NCBI GenBank assembly: GCA_023974075.1
Contig: JAMFTG010000117.1
Location: 52,501 to 116,500 of the forward strand
Direction: 5' to 3'
Length of the DNA: 64,000 nt
Source of the DNA: Chaenocephalus aceratus
Taxonomy: Eukaryota > Chordata > Actinopteri > Perciformes > Channichthyidae
The translations under genes and the position numbers were made by a program. Under the pieces are notes generated by a model. The model saw only the letters and a list, made by a program, of their open reading frames with translations. It did no database searches and was not told where the DNA came from. Below are positions 1 through 41,695 of the stretch, in pieces. The stretch's first letter is position 1. Each line of letters begins with the position of its first letter.

Positions 1-144
1 GCTGGTGAAGGTGCAGCTAGTCTGAAGTACTTTGTAGACTGCAGGGTAGCTGGTGAAGGAGCAGCTAGTCTGAAGTACTTTGTAGACTGCAGGGTAGCTG
101 GTGAAGGAGCAGCTAGTCTGAAGTACTTTGTAGACTGCAGGGTA
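1..144. repeat. 48-bp tandem repeat, 3 units, cut by window edge
   Basis: Three 48-bp units (starting GCTGGTGAAGG at 1, 49 and 97) are followed by the same flank found once at 31,382-31,465. The single-copy version lies at the end of the GTACTT-type repeat element at 30-31 kb, so this is probably the tail of another copy. It lies in an smc6 intron. Confidence 0.85.
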
Positions 145-228
145 GCTGGAGGATTCACTCCAGGTGGAACTACAGTCTGATTCAACACCTGGTTAACACG
201 TCTCTTGATATGAAAGATATGTAAGAAC

Positions 229-27894
<27,666 letters not shown>

Positions 27895-27994
27895 CCTGAA
27901 CCTGCACACAGAACAGAACGGCATGTCAGATATTATGCTCAAGTTATTCATTCTTTGCTGTCACTTAATTATACTTTAAATAAATTCAAGTCAA

Positions 27995-30175
27995 GCTTAG
28001 TGACATGTGATGGTAGCTAGTTAGTGCCATGTGATGGTAGCTAGTTGGTGCCATGTGATGGTAGCTAGTTAGTGACATGTGATGGTAGCTAGTTAGTGTC
28101 ATGTGATGGTAGCTAGTTAGTGCCATGTGATGGTAGCTAGTTAGTGCCATGTGATGGTAGCTAGTTAGTGTCATGTGATGGTAGCTAGTTAGTGTCATGT
28201 GATGGTAGCTAGTTGGTGGCATGTGATGGTAGCTAGTTAGTGGCATGTGATGGTAGCTAGTTAGTGTCATGTGATGGTAGCTAGTTAGTGTCATGTGATG
28301 GTAGCTAGTTAGTGCCATGTGATGGTAGCTAGTTAGTGCCATGTGATGGTAGCTAGTTAGTGTCATGTGATGGTAGCTAGTTAGTGTCATGTGATGGTAG
28401 CTAGTTGGTGGCATGTGATGGTAGCTAGTTAGTGGCATGTGATGGTAGCTAGTTAGTGTCATGTGATGGTAGCTAGTTAGTGTCATGTGATGGTAGCTAG
28501 TTAGTGGCATGTGATGGTAGCTAGTTAGTGCCATGTGATGGTAGCTAGTTAGTGACATGTGATGTGATGGTAGCTAGTTAGTGACATGTGATGGTAGCTA
28601 GTTAGTGTCATGTGATGGTAGCTAGTTAGTGTCATGTGATGGTAGCTAGTTAGTGGCATGTGATGGTAGCTAGTTAGTGCCATGTGATGGTAGCTAGTTA
28701 GTGACATGTGATGGTAGCTAGTTAGTGTCATGTGATGGTAGCTAGTTAGTGTCATGTGATGGTAGCTAGTTAGTGTCATGTGATGGTAGCTAGTTAGTGC
28801 CATGTGATGGTAGCTAGTTAGTGTCATGTGATGGTAGCTAGTTAGTGGCATGTGATGGTAGCTAGTTAGTGCCATGTGATGGTAGCTAGTTAGTGACATG
28901 TGATAGTAGCTAGTTAGTGTCATGTGATGGTAGCTAGTTAGTGACATGTGATGGTAGCGTAGCTAGTTAGTGCCATGTGATGGTAGCTAGTTAGTGCCAT
29001 GTGATGGTAGCTAGTTAGTGACATGTGATGGTAGCTAGTTAGTGCCATGTGATGGTAGCTAGTTAGTGGCATGTGATGGTAGCTAGTTAGTGTCATGTGA
29101 TGGTAGCTAGTTAGTGACATGTGATGGTAGCTAGTTAGTGACATGTGATGGTAGCTAGTTAGTGCCATGTGATGGTAGCTAGTTAGTGCCATGTGATGGT
29201 AGCTAGTTAGTGCCATGTGATGGTAGCTAGTTAGTGTCATGTGATGATAGCTAGTTAGTGACATGTGATGGTAGCTAGTTAGTGCCATGTGATGGTAGCT
29301 AGTTAGTGCCATGTGATGGTAGCTAGTTAGTGACATGTGATGGTAGCTAGTTAGTGTCATGTGATGGTAGCTAGTTAGTGTCATGTGATGTTAGCTAGTT
29401 AGTGACATGTGATGGTAGCTAGTTAGTGCCATGTGATGGTAGCTAGTTAGTGCCATGTGATGGTAGCTAGTTAGTGACATGTGATGGTAGCTAGTTAGTG
29501 TCATGTGATGGTAGCTAGTTAGTGGCATGTGATGGTAGCTAGTTAGTGTCATGTGATGGTAGCTAGTTAGTGCCATGTGATGGTAGCTAGTTAGTGCCAT
29601 GTGATGGTAGCTAGTTAGTGCCATGTGATGGTAGCTAGTTAGTGACATGTGATGGTAGCTAGTTAGTGCCATGTGATGGTAGCTAGTTGGTGACATGTGA
29701 TGGTAGCTAGTTAGTGCCATGTGATGGTAGCTAGTTAGTGACATGTGATGGTAGCTAGTTAGTGCCATGTGATGGTAGCTAGTTAGTGCCATGTGATGGT
29801 AGCTAGTTAGTGTCATGTGATGGTAGCTAGTTAGTGGCATGTGATGGTAGCTAGTTAGTGCCATGTGATGGTAGCTAGTTAGTGCCATGTGATGGTAGCT
29901 AGTTAGTGACATGTGATGGTAGCTAGTTAGTGGCATGTGATGGTAGCTAGTTAGTGTCATGTGATGATAGCTAGTTAGTGACATGTGATGGTAGCTAGTT
30001 AGTGACATGTGATGGTAGCTAGTTAGTGTCATGTGATGGTAGCTAGTTAGTGACATGTGATGGTAGCTAGTTAGTGACATGTGATGGTAGCTAGTTAGTG
30101 TCATGTGATGGTAGCTAGTTAGTGACATGTGATGGTAGCTAGTTAGTGACACGTGATGGTAGCTAGTTAGTGCCA
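27995..30175. repeat. 24-bp minisatellite, about 90 units
   Basis: The unit is GTGNCATGTGATGGTAGCTA plus GTTA. Nearly all variation sits at one base (A, C, G or T after GTG), with rare GTTGG and GATGAT variants and irregular units near 28,560 and 28,955. It lies upstream of the smc6 start-codon exon, probably inside the 5' UTR intron. The Met/His-rich frames across it are artefacts. Confidence 0.97.
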
Positions 30176-31200
30176 TGCTTTAGTAAAAGTAGAAGTACTC
30201 AGATCTGGTACTTGAGTAAAAGTAGAAGTACTCAGATCTTGTACTTGAGTAAAAGTGCTCAGATCTTGTACTTTAGTAAAAGTAGAAGTACTCAGATCTT
30301 GTACTTGAGTAAAAGTAGAAGTACTCAGATCTTGTACTTGAGTAAAAGTAGAAGTACTCAGATATTGTACTTGAGTAAAAGTAGAAGTACTCAGATATTG
30401 TACTCGAGTAAAAGTAGAAGTACTCAGATCTTACTTCAGTAAAAGTAGAAGTACTCAGATATTGTACTTGAGTAAAATTAGAAGTACTCAGATATTGTAC
30501 TTGAGTAAAAGTAGAAGTACTCAGATCTTGTACTTGAGTAAAAGTAGAAGTACTCAGATCTTGTACTTTAGTAAAAGTAGAAGTACTCAGATCTGGTACT
30601 TGAGTAAAAGTAGAAGTACTCAGATCTTGTACTTGAGTAAAAGTAGAAGTACTCAGATCTTGTACTTTAGTAAAAGTAGAAGTACTCAGATCTGGTACTT
30701 GAGTAAAAGTAGAAGTACTCATATCTTGTACTTGAGTAAAAGTAGAAGTACTCAGACCTTGTACTTGAGTAAAAGTAGAAGTGCTCAGATCTTGTACTTG
30801 AGTAAAAGTAGAAGTACTCAGATCTTGTACTTGAGCAAAAGTAGAAGTACTCAGATCTTGTACTTTAGTAAAAGTAGAAGTACTCAGATCTTGAGTAAAA
30901 GTAGAAGTACTCAGATCTTGTACTTGAGTAAAAGTAGAAGTACTCAGACCTTGTACTTGAGTAAAAGTAGAAGTACTCAGATCTTGTACTTTAGTAAAAG
31001 TAGAAGTACTCAGATCTGGTACTTGAGTAAAAGTAGAAGTACTCAGATATTGTACTTGAGTAAAAGTAGAAGTACTCAGATATTGTACTTTAGTAAAAGT
31101 AGAAGTACTCGGATCTTGTAGTAAAAGTAGAAGTACTCAGATCTTGTACTTGAGTAAAAGTAGAAGTACTCAGGTCTTGTACTTAGTAAAAGTAGAAGTA
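30176..31200. repeat. GTACTT-type array, reverse orientation
   Basis: Units of about 33 bp (TTGTACTTGAGTAAAAGTAG then AAGTACTCAGATC) directly abut the 24-bp array. This is the reverse complement of the units at 12,970-15,230. The element continues to about 31,480 with AAAGTAGAAAGTATTCTCAT and the 48-bp sequence that is triplicated at 1-144. Confidence 0.93.
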
Positions 31201-31479
31201 CCAGAGTGTAGGAATACTCTGTTACAGTAAAAGTCCTCATTCAAAATGTTCCTCAAGTGAAAGTAGAAAGTATTCTCATCAAAATATAGTGAAAGACAGT
31301 GAAAGTAGTCGTTGTGCAGATTGGTCCATTTCAGAATAATATATATATGTTTTATAATGATTGATCATGAAAGTGTTCTCAGAGCTGGTGAAGGTGCAGC
31401 TAGTCTGAAGTACTTTGTAGACTGCAGGGTAGCTGGAGGATTTACTCCAGGTGGAACTAAAGTCTGATTCAACACTTGA

Positions 31480-32849
<1,370 letters not shown>

Positions 32850-35236
32850 ACTAGGGCATTGCGCTCCAAGAATGCAGGTTGTTGGTTGTTCCTAGAGTCT
32901 CTGAAAGTACAATGGGAGCCCGAGCCTTTTCTTATCAAGCTCCACATTTGTGGAATCAGCTTCCAGTTTGTGTTCGGGCGGCAGACACCCTATCCGTTTT
33001 TAAGAGTGCGCTGAAGACCTTCCTTTTTGATAAAGCTTATAGTTAGGGCTGATTAGATGCAGCCCCTAGTTTTGCTGATATAGGCTTAGTTTGTCGGGGG
33101 ACATCTTACTTCTTCCTTCTCTCTGTCTGTACCTGTGTCCTCTCATGGGGACATCTCACTTCTTCCTTCTCTCTGTCTGTACCTGTGTCCTCTCATGGGG
33201 ACATCTCACTTCTTCCTTCTCTCTGTCTGTACCTGTGTCCTCTCATGTTCCATTAACCCAGCTTCCCCAAATGTCTTTCTTTTTGGTGTCTATATACGCC
33301 GGGATCCGGAGTCATGGATGATCCTGCGGTCCTGTGTCCTGGATCGCGAGCCCTGGATCTTGAGTCGTGGCTGTGGTCCTGGATCATCGGTCCTGATGGA
33401 TATCCTCGTGGATTCATCTTCCTATTATACACACATGCATTTCCAAACATCTGGACTACCTATGTTGCAAATGTATTATCTTTCAATTCACACACGGCAT
33501 CTATTGCACGTCTGTCCGTCCTGGGAGAGGGATCCCTCCTCTGTTGCTCTCCCTGAGGTTTCTCCATGTTCCCTTAAACTGGGTTTTCTTCGGAAGTTTT
33601 TCCTTGTACGATGTGAGGGTCTGAGGACAGAGGGTCTGAGGACAGAGGGTCTGAGGACAGAGGGTCTAAGGACAGAGGGTCTAAGGACAGAGGGTCTGAG
33701 GACAGAGGGTCTAAGGACAGAGGGTCTAAGGACAGAGGGTCTGAGGACAGAGGGTCTAAGGACAGAGGGTCTGAGGACAGAGGGTCTGAGGACAGAGGGT
33801 CTAAGGACAGAGGGTCTAAGGATAGAGGGTCTGAGGACAGAGGGTCTGAGGACAGAGGGTCTAAGGACAGAGGGTCTAAGGATAGAGGGTCTGAGGACAG
33901 AGGGTCTAAGGACAGAGGGTCTGAGGACAGAGGGTCTAAGGACAGAGGGTCTGAGGACAGAGGGTCTGAGGATAGAGGGTCTGAGGACAGAGGGTCTGAG
34001 GACAGAGGGTCTAAGGACAGAGGGTCTAAGGACAGAGGGTCTGAGGACAGAGGGTCTGAGGACAGAGGGTCTGAGGACAGAGGGTCTGAGGACAGAGGGT
34101 CTAAGGACAGAGGGTCTAAGGACAGAGGGTCTGAGGACAGAGGGTCTAAGGACAGAGGGTCTAAGGACAGAGGGTCTGAGGACAGAGGGTCTAAGGACAG
34201 AGGGTCTGAGGACAGAGGGTCTGAGGACAGAGGGTCTAAGGACAGAGGGTCTAAGGATAGAGGGTCTGAGGACAGAGGGTCTGAGGACAGAGGGTCTAAG
34301 GACAGAGGGTCTAAGGACAGAGGGTCTAAGGATAGAGGGTCTGAGGACAGAGGGTCTAAGGACAGAGGGTCTGAGGACAGAGGGTCTAAGGACAGAGGGT
34401 CTGAGGACAGAGGGTCTGAGGATAGAGGGTCTGAGGACAGAGGGTCTGAGGACAGAGGGTCTAAGGACAGAGGGTCTAAGGACAGAGGGTCTGAGGACAG
34501 AGGGTCTGAGGACAGAGGGTCTAAGGACAGAGGGTCTAAGGACAGAGGGTCTAAGGATAGAGGGTCTGAGGACAGAGGGTCTAAGGACAGAGGGTCTGAG
34601 GACAGAGGGTCTAAGGACAGAGGGTCTAAGGACAGAGGGTCTAAGGATAGAGGGTCTAAGGATAGAGGGTCTAAGGACAGAGGGTCTAAGGACAGAGGGT
34701 CTAAGGACAGAGGGTCTGAGGACAGAGGGTCTGAGGACAGAGGGTCTAAGGACAGAGGGTCTAAGGATAGAGGGTCTGAGGACAGAGGGTCTGAGGACAG
34801 AGGGTCTAAGGACAGAGGGTCTAAGGACAGAGGGTCTAAGGATAGAGGGTCTGAGGACAGAGGGTCTAAGGACAGAGGGTCTGAGGACAGAGGGTCTAAG
34901 GACAGAGGGTCTAAGGACAGAGGGTCTAAGGACAGAGGGTCTAAGGATAGAGGGTCTGAGGACAGAGGGTCTAAGGACAGAGGGTCTGAGGACAGAGGGT
35001 CTGAGGACAGAGGGTCTAAGGACAGAGGGTCTGAGGACAGAGGGTCTGAGGACAGAGGGTCTGAGGACAGAGGGTCTGAGGACAGAGGGTCTAAGGACAG
35101 AGGGTCTAAGGATAGAGGGTCTAAGGATAGAGGGTCTGAGGACAGAGGGTGTCGTATTGTCATACTGATATTCTGTACACACTGTGAAGTCCACTGAGAC
35201 AAATGTAACATTTGTGATATTGGGCTATAAATAAAC

Positions 35237-35308
<72 letters not shown>
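32850..35308 (+). mobile_element. L2-type LINE 3' end with giant 3' UTR VNTR
   Basis: A 5'-truncated LINE. The last coding part (TRALRSKNAGCWLFLES region, frameshifted relative to the copy at 43 kb) is at about 32,855-33,045. It is followed by the 3' UTR with a 50-bp triplication (33,108-33,248), the 15-bp VNTR and an (ATTG)n tail (35,236-35,308). The 3' UTR matches the fragments at 5.3, 22.3 and 42.2 kb. Confidence 0.88.
33617..35148. repeat. 15-bp minisatellite, 102 units, in LINE 3' UTR
   Basis: The unit is GGTCTGAGGACAGAG. All 102 units keep the exact 15-bp period without an indel. Apparently only two bases vary: TGAGG/TAAGG and GACAG/GATAG. The open frames of 550-680 codons on both strands result from a 15-bp period lacking stops and are not genes. 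Confidence 0.97.
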
Positions 35309-35309
<1 letters not shown>

Positions 35310-35931
35310 GGACCGAGCATCGAGCATCGAGGAGGCTCTCTGGAGGAGCTCTAACCGAGGAGACACCATGGGAGACTTGGGCCCTTTCTCATTTCTCTAA
35401 CTCCCCTCCTCGACTCCTATCCTCGAGACTTAGTCCCGCCCACAGAATTTGCGAGCGGAGGAGCCGAGGAGGGGAGCCGAGGAGAGAGGAGGGGAGCCGA
35501 GGAGAGAGGAGGGGAAGCAGCAGGCGGTTAGAGAAAGGAGAACTCCTCTCCTCTGAGCGGTCATTTTAAAGAGACGTCCATTAATGATGACAGGAGGCAG
35601 CAGCCTCTGTCTGAGGACAGATGTGTTCATGATGACTTCTATATTTACTTTGATTCATTCACAGTGTGGTGTCATGAGACAATAACAGGCTGCAGATGTA
35701 TATATTTATATAAATATATACAATTTCAGAATCAAACAGCGCACTCTCATAATAACGTAACACTATCAGAGACTGGATGTATTTTCAAATTCTAGCGATC
35801 TCGAGCCGGTTTCTCAAACTTATAAAGGCCTACCCTACCTTTAATGAATAAAATATACATTTAGTTTTTAAATTAAATATCGAATTAAATCGTGCAGTTG
35901 TTGCAAAATAACCTATATAACACATTTAAAC
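35309..35931. other. intergenic, TE-like GAGGAGCCGAGGAGG sequence
   Basis: The part at 35,376-35,560 (CTCATTTCTCTAACTCCCCTC and a triplicated GAGGGGAGCCGAGGAGAG) matches in reverse the sequence at 53,175-53,212, so it is a dispersed repeat end. The rest is AT-rich with no coding signal. Confidence 0.5.
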
Positions 35932-37785
35932 TAGTGCTGTCAAAATTATCGCGTTAACGGCGGTAATTAATTTTTTTAATTAATTGCGTTAAAATATTTA
36001 ACGCATGTGCAGAATGGCCCGCCCCATACGTGCTGTGACTACCCGATCCGTCCCCCTGCCCGATCGGTTCTGCGCATGTGCGAGAGGGTCCGCCATGTTG
36101 GACAACTCCGGACGGCAACACCAGATGGACACTTGACACAGTGGCTTTTAGCAAAGCTCAAAAAGAAAAACCGAGAGAGATGAGTTATTGTTATAACAAC
36201 GTGACTTCACTATTATTTAACAACTCTTTTTATTGGGTTCTTTTATTTGGGGTTCAGTACATCGTCAGAATAAGTGAGGAATGAATTTAACTTCTGTTAG
36301 ACAGCCATATGCCATACATTTTTGCATAAATTCACAGTAAATATTTATTCAGTATGATAGCTGTCTAACAGAAGTTAAATCTCGCACCCTCTCGCACATG
36401 CGCAGAACCGATCGGGCAGGGTGACGGATCGGGTAGTGACACGTACCACCAGTAGCAGCGCCAGGGTATGGCTGGGGTATGCTACCAAGAAATGGCTTAG
36501 CCCCACCATGAGACATGATGTTAGAGTAAGCAAAATAAAGTCTGCCAACTCGCGCGGAGTAAATTGCACAGACAGCAGTTAGTCAGACTGATTTCAGTAG
36601 CCACGGTTTTGAAAACTTTTGTCACGTAGTGATCGTCTTCACAATAGAACATCTTTGATAACGGCGTGGTGTTGTTGCAGGAAGTCCCGACGCAGAATAC
36701 TCTTGCTGTAGGTACAGTAACACATAACTGGTACGCAGGTTATGCGCGTAAACTGAACTGCGTACCGTCACTTGTGTCACAACCCGCATTTGCGTACCGA
36801 CGTACTTGTGAAGCTTTTCCAGAAGGCGGTTAGATCACCGGACGACAGAGTCGGTCTCCGTGTGCACAGACAGGGCTGCTGTTAACGTCGGTCTGTACAA
36901 CGGAACTGAGCCAAAACTACGCCAACCGGCTGCGGAGGGAGACTCCCCCCATCACTGGAGAACTGCGCTGAAACAGCTGATCACAACGTTCACCCTCTGT
37001 GGTCACGAAGTACTCCACTAGCCCCCCCCCCCCCTCTGTCGACTTTCCTGAAGTACTCCACTAGCCCCCCCCTCTGTCGACTTTCCTGAAGTACTCCACT
37101 AGCCCCCCCCCCTCTGTCGACTTTCCTGAAGTACTCCACTAGCCCCCCCCCCTCTGTCGACTTTCCTGAAGTACTCCACTAGCCCCCCCCCCCTCTGTCG
37201 ACTTTCCTGAAGTACTCCACTAGCCCCCCCCCCTCTGTCGACTTTCCTGAAGTACTCCACTAGCCCCCCCCCTCTGTCGACTTTCCTGAAGTACTCCACT
37301 AGCCCCCCCCCTCTGTCGACTTTCCTGAAGTAATCCACTAGCCCCCCCCCCCTCTGTCGACTTTCCTGAAGTAATCCACTAGCCCCCCCCCCCCCCCTCT
37401 GTCGACTTTCCTGAAGTACTCCACTAGCCCCCCCCCCCCCTCTGTCGACTTTCCTGAAGTACTCCACTAGCCCCCCCCCCTCTGTCGACTTTCCTGAAGT
37501 ACTCCCCGTTGATAGAAATCAACACGTAATGAATGAAGACCCCACGGTGTGATGATTGATAGGTGTGTGGGCTGTCTTTCATTTTGACATGCAGAATTTT
37601 TTTATAATAAACATAGATACTGTGTTAAATGGATATATCCGCCTGCTTTCATTTATCTTTCCATTCCCAACAATATACATCAATAAATGGCAGATTTTGG
37701 ACATAGTTCGAATGGTGATTAATGATTAATTAATTTTTAAGCTGTGATTAATCTGATTAAACATTTTAATCGTTTGACAGCCCTA
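35932..37785. mobile_element. hAT element with perfect 8-bp target duplication
   Basis: Ends TAGTGCTGTCAAAATTAT and TCGTTTGACAGCCCTA, flanked by ATTTAAAC on both sides (35,924-35,931 and 37,786-37,793). No transposase frame is left. Inside are an inverted repeat (GATCGGTTCTGCGCATGTGC at about 36,062 and its complement at about 36,393) and a poly-C minisatellite (37,007-37,505). Confidence 0.92.
37007..37505. repeat. minisatellite of about 40 bp with poly-C, about 12 units
   Basis: The unit is GAAGTACTCCACTAG, a C run of 7 to 15, then TCTGTCGACTTTCCT. The C run explains unit length differences. It lies within the hAT element. Confidence 0.93.
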
Positions 37786-37793
37786 ATTTAAAC

Positions 37794-40340
37794 ACATAAA
37801 AGCAATCTGTTTGATATGTTTCATTTTTAAAGACCTTCTTAAAGAAAAGCTCACGTTTTATTTTGAAATTTAAATAAAAAGGTCACAATATTGACTTTTA
37901 ATCGTGATGAATATAAAGTATAGGACATGCAAAGACATGTAGACTAGAGTATAATAGACAGCCTGTTTGAGATGCTGCATGCATTTTTCGAGACTTTATT
38001 AATAAAACCTTACGATATATTTTTAAATTGTAATCCTATTGAATTGTAATAAACTGTAATCCATATAAAAAGTGTTCAAAACAGTCTGATTAATATATTT
38101 GATGTATGTTTTTGACATTTTATTAATAATAAATCGAATTTTTATTTAGTTTTCTTAATAAAAAATTGTCAAAAATATCGAATCAACCCGTGCAGTGGTT
38201 GCAGAATAACCCCACATAAACACAAAGAAAGTATATCCAGATCTTTCAGTAAAAACAACACGTGTTATTTTTCAAATTGGGATAACACCTTATAAACGCA
38301 CCGGAAGCCCGGTTGTTTATGATGATGATGAGCTGCGAGCAACACACACGGTGAGGAACTCTGATTAAACCCGCTGATAAAGTTAGTTTAGGAGTTTAAT
38401 GCATCAGGTGGAGGTGTTTAAAGGCTCGTGATGATATACTCTGTTTCTGATGACGAGACACGGGAGAGGGATTTAAAGACACGTGCGCTCTGCTTCTGGG
38501 TGATTGTAGGGGGAATCTGGTGCTGCTTTTCATGCTTAAGGCGAGACACGACAGGTGAATAGGGTCATCTTTTTTAACTTAAAGATATCAGCTAGAACTT
38601 GTTCCAGTTAATTACTTACATTAAGGCAATTGTTTTTTGTATTACAAGTTTTCTGAAATAGCATGTTTAAATATGCAAATGAGCCATAATCTCATTAAAT
38701 ATGCGCAGATTTTATCACATTTCAGGAACACAAATCTGAACATTGGATAAAGCCAGGTTCAAAGTTCGTGTTTCATTTTGTAGTCATATTAGAATCTAAA
38801 GTTTTTACCGAAGGGATTTTGGATATCTCTTTTTATCACTCCATAAATCAGAAAAAACTGTCAACAGCCGTAAAATATCAATTTTTGCCATGTTTTTAGG
38901 TATAAAATGTTAAATAATTCAGGCTATGAATGATATATGAACAAACCCTTCTGTAAAAGCCTTCAGAATATTGATGGGAATATAACGGGAAGGTGTGGTG
39001 TATGGAAGTGCTACTGAAGTGGACATTTCTCACTCGGAATAGGAGAAAAAACTCATTTTGAGAAAACGACCTTTGAAACTACTGAACAGCAAAACACGAA
39101 CCTGCAGCAAATGTATATCAAAAAATAAATAACATATTTTAAAATAGCTATAATGATACCCTGAAGCAGTGTTTTTAGAGTTAATGGGCTTAAAATCAGA
39201 AATGACTGCGTTGGGAAACATAAAATACATTTGATAGAAAGTAATCTATTAGATAATTGTTTGTATTTTAATCAATTACATTTTTACGACAATTAATCCT
39301 TTAATTAATACTTAAAGTCTTAAAGAGTAAAAACCGGCTAAAATCTCACAATTTCTAAAAAAAAATCTGATTATTTTTAGATTGTAAGTGTAAAATAAAA
39401 CTTGTCTTAGTTAGGTTGACGCCAGGTGAATCATTGATATACAAATCATAATTACTGGGGGGAACTATTTCTTTAATTCACAGCAGATTTGAAGGTTTCC
39501 CGTCTTTAATTGTAAATACTGTAATTTCAGTCAGACAACTCACGTGTTCTTAATGTTTATTATTAGCAGCATATAGTTTGAGTTTGGCTCGGGCCTCATC
39601 ACTCCACAGATGTACATAAAACATTGAGTGATGATTAGATGACTATCCCCCGAGCCGGAAGCTGGGGGGGGGGGCAGGCGAGCAGCAGGAACATGAACGC
39701 AGCAGTAGCACGTGAACACAGCGCGGCAGCAGCTCGCGAGGCAGAGGCAGGAACACCTGGCAGCTTAAATAGAGCGGCCACGTGTTCATGTATCATTGGT
39801 GCTCGAGCTGACTGCCTGAACCAGCTCGCAGGCTTCGCCCCATTCATACAACTCTCTGTCATTATGATAGTGTGAGGTCTCCTAAATGTAACTGCGTGCT
39901 CAGATTCTTCACGTTTTTTCAACACTTTGTCATTAAACAAGTTGAAATGCCTGCATGTTCCCTGGATGGACACTAGATGGCACCCAATGCCAGTTCTAGA
40001 GAATCTCATGATACACAGACTTTGGTTTGGTTTTAAAATAGCCTGTGAAAAGAAAACTGACTGCGTTAAAGGAAGTGCAATCACAACTGAAAGACATACA
40101 ATGAGATACTTGTGATAACTTGTTGCCTGATTGTGTCGAGCAGAACACATTTTAGGATTGAATTCCTACCCTAGGTGTTATATCAGGGTTTTGTCAAATG
40201 TTAAAGTGGTGCCAGAAAACAATATTTCTGTTCGTCAAAAACTGTATAATTACTCCAGAAATAGCTTGTTTTTACGGAGCTCCGACGCCACGTTGTTGTT
40301 TACGTCCGCGGCGCCATCTTGTATACGGGCGTCTTGTTCT
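37794..40340. other. intergenic, no gene recognised
   Basis: AT-rich sequence. At 38,300-38,356 an ETS-like CACCGGAAGCCCGG is followed by a donor-like CACACACG|GTGAGG on the plus strand, a candidate non-coding first exon of tdrd6 (inference). The open frame on the minus strand at 39,635-40,150 has no recognisable domain. Confidence 0.4.
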
Positions 40341-40349
40341 TGATATATC

Positions 40350-41695
40350 TTCAGAGGTGGGAAGTAGTGGAGTACAAATACTTCGTTACTGTACTTAAGT
40401 ACACCTTTCTGGTATCAGTACTTTACTCCACTACTTGTTTTTCTGACGACTGTTTACTTTGACTTCTTACACTTTGAACACAAATACCTGTACTTTCTAC
40501 TTCTCACATGTTGAACTCAAATACCTGTACTTTCTACTTCTTACATGTGGAACTCAAATACCTGTACTTTCTACTTCTTACATGTGGAACTCAAATACCT
40601 GTACTTTCTACTTCTTACATGTTGAACACAGATACCTGTACCTTCTACTTCTTACATGTTGAACCCAAATACCTGTACTTTCTACTTCTTACATGTTGAA
40701 CTCAAATACCTGTACCTTCTACTTCTTACATGTTGAACCCAAATACCTGTACTTTCTACTTCTTACATGTTGAACTCAAATACCTGTACCTTCTACTTCT
40801 TACATGTTGAACCCAAATACCTGTACTTTCTACTTCTTACATGTTGAACTCAAATACCTGTACTTTCTACTTCTTACATGTTGAACTCAAATACCTGTAC
40901 TTTCTACTTCTTACATGTTGAACCCAAATACCTGTACTTTCTACTTCTCACATGTTGAACTCAAATACCTGTACTTTCTACTTCTTACATGTTGAACACA
41001 AATACCTGTACTTTCTACTTCTTACATGTTGAACTCAAATACCTGTACTTTCTACTTCTTACATGTTGAACACAAATACCTGTACTTTCTACTTCTTACA
41101 TGTTGAACTCAAATACCTGTACTTTCTACTTCTTACATGTTGAACCCAAATACCTGTACTTTCTACTTCTCACATGTTGAACTCAAATACCTGTACTTTC
41201 TACTTCTCACATGTTGAACTCAAATACCTGTACTTTCTACTTCTTACATGTTGAACTCAAATACCTGTACTTTCTACTTCTTACATGTTGAACACAAATA
41301 CCTGTACTTTCTACTTCTTACATGTTGAACTCAAATACCTGTACTTTCTACTTCTCACATGTTGAACTCAAATACCTGTACTTTCTACTTCTCACATGTT
41401 GAACTCAAATACCTGTACTTTCTACTTCTTACATGTTGAACTCAAATACCTGTACTTTCTACTTCTTACATGTTGAACACAAATACCTGTACTTTCTACT
41501 TCTTACATGTTGAACTCAAATACCTGTACTTTCTACTTCTTACATGTTGAACTCAAATACCTGTACTTTCTACTTCTTACATGTTGAACACAAATACCTG
41601 TACTTTCTACTTCTTACATGTTGAACACAAATACCTGTACTTTCTACTTCTTACATGTTGAACTCAAATACCTGTACTTTCTACTTCTCTCATTT
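40350..41695. repeat. 37-bp minisatellite, about 33 units, in GTACTT-type repeat
   Basis: It opens with GAGGTGGGAAGTAGTGGAGT, the dispersed-repeat start. From about 40,478 the 37-bp unit CTCAAATACCTGTACTTTCT + ACTTCTTACATGTTGAA is tandemly repeated with few substitutions. The same unit forms the array at 53,965-54,855. Confidence 0.95.

Noticed and set aside
27986..30176. Several His/Met/Tyr-rich frames (LTSYHHM repeat)
   Set aside because: 24-bp minisatellite artefact; frames break at the two irregular units.
33135..35238. Open frames of 550-680 codons on both strands (TEGLR and LRPSV repeats)
   Set aside because: A 15-bp period without a stop in most frames makes every frame open. It lies in a LINE 3' UTR VNTR.
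39635..40150. 171-codon open frame on the minus strand
   Set aside because: No recognisable domain, overlapped by open frames on the other strand, no splice context; treated as chance.
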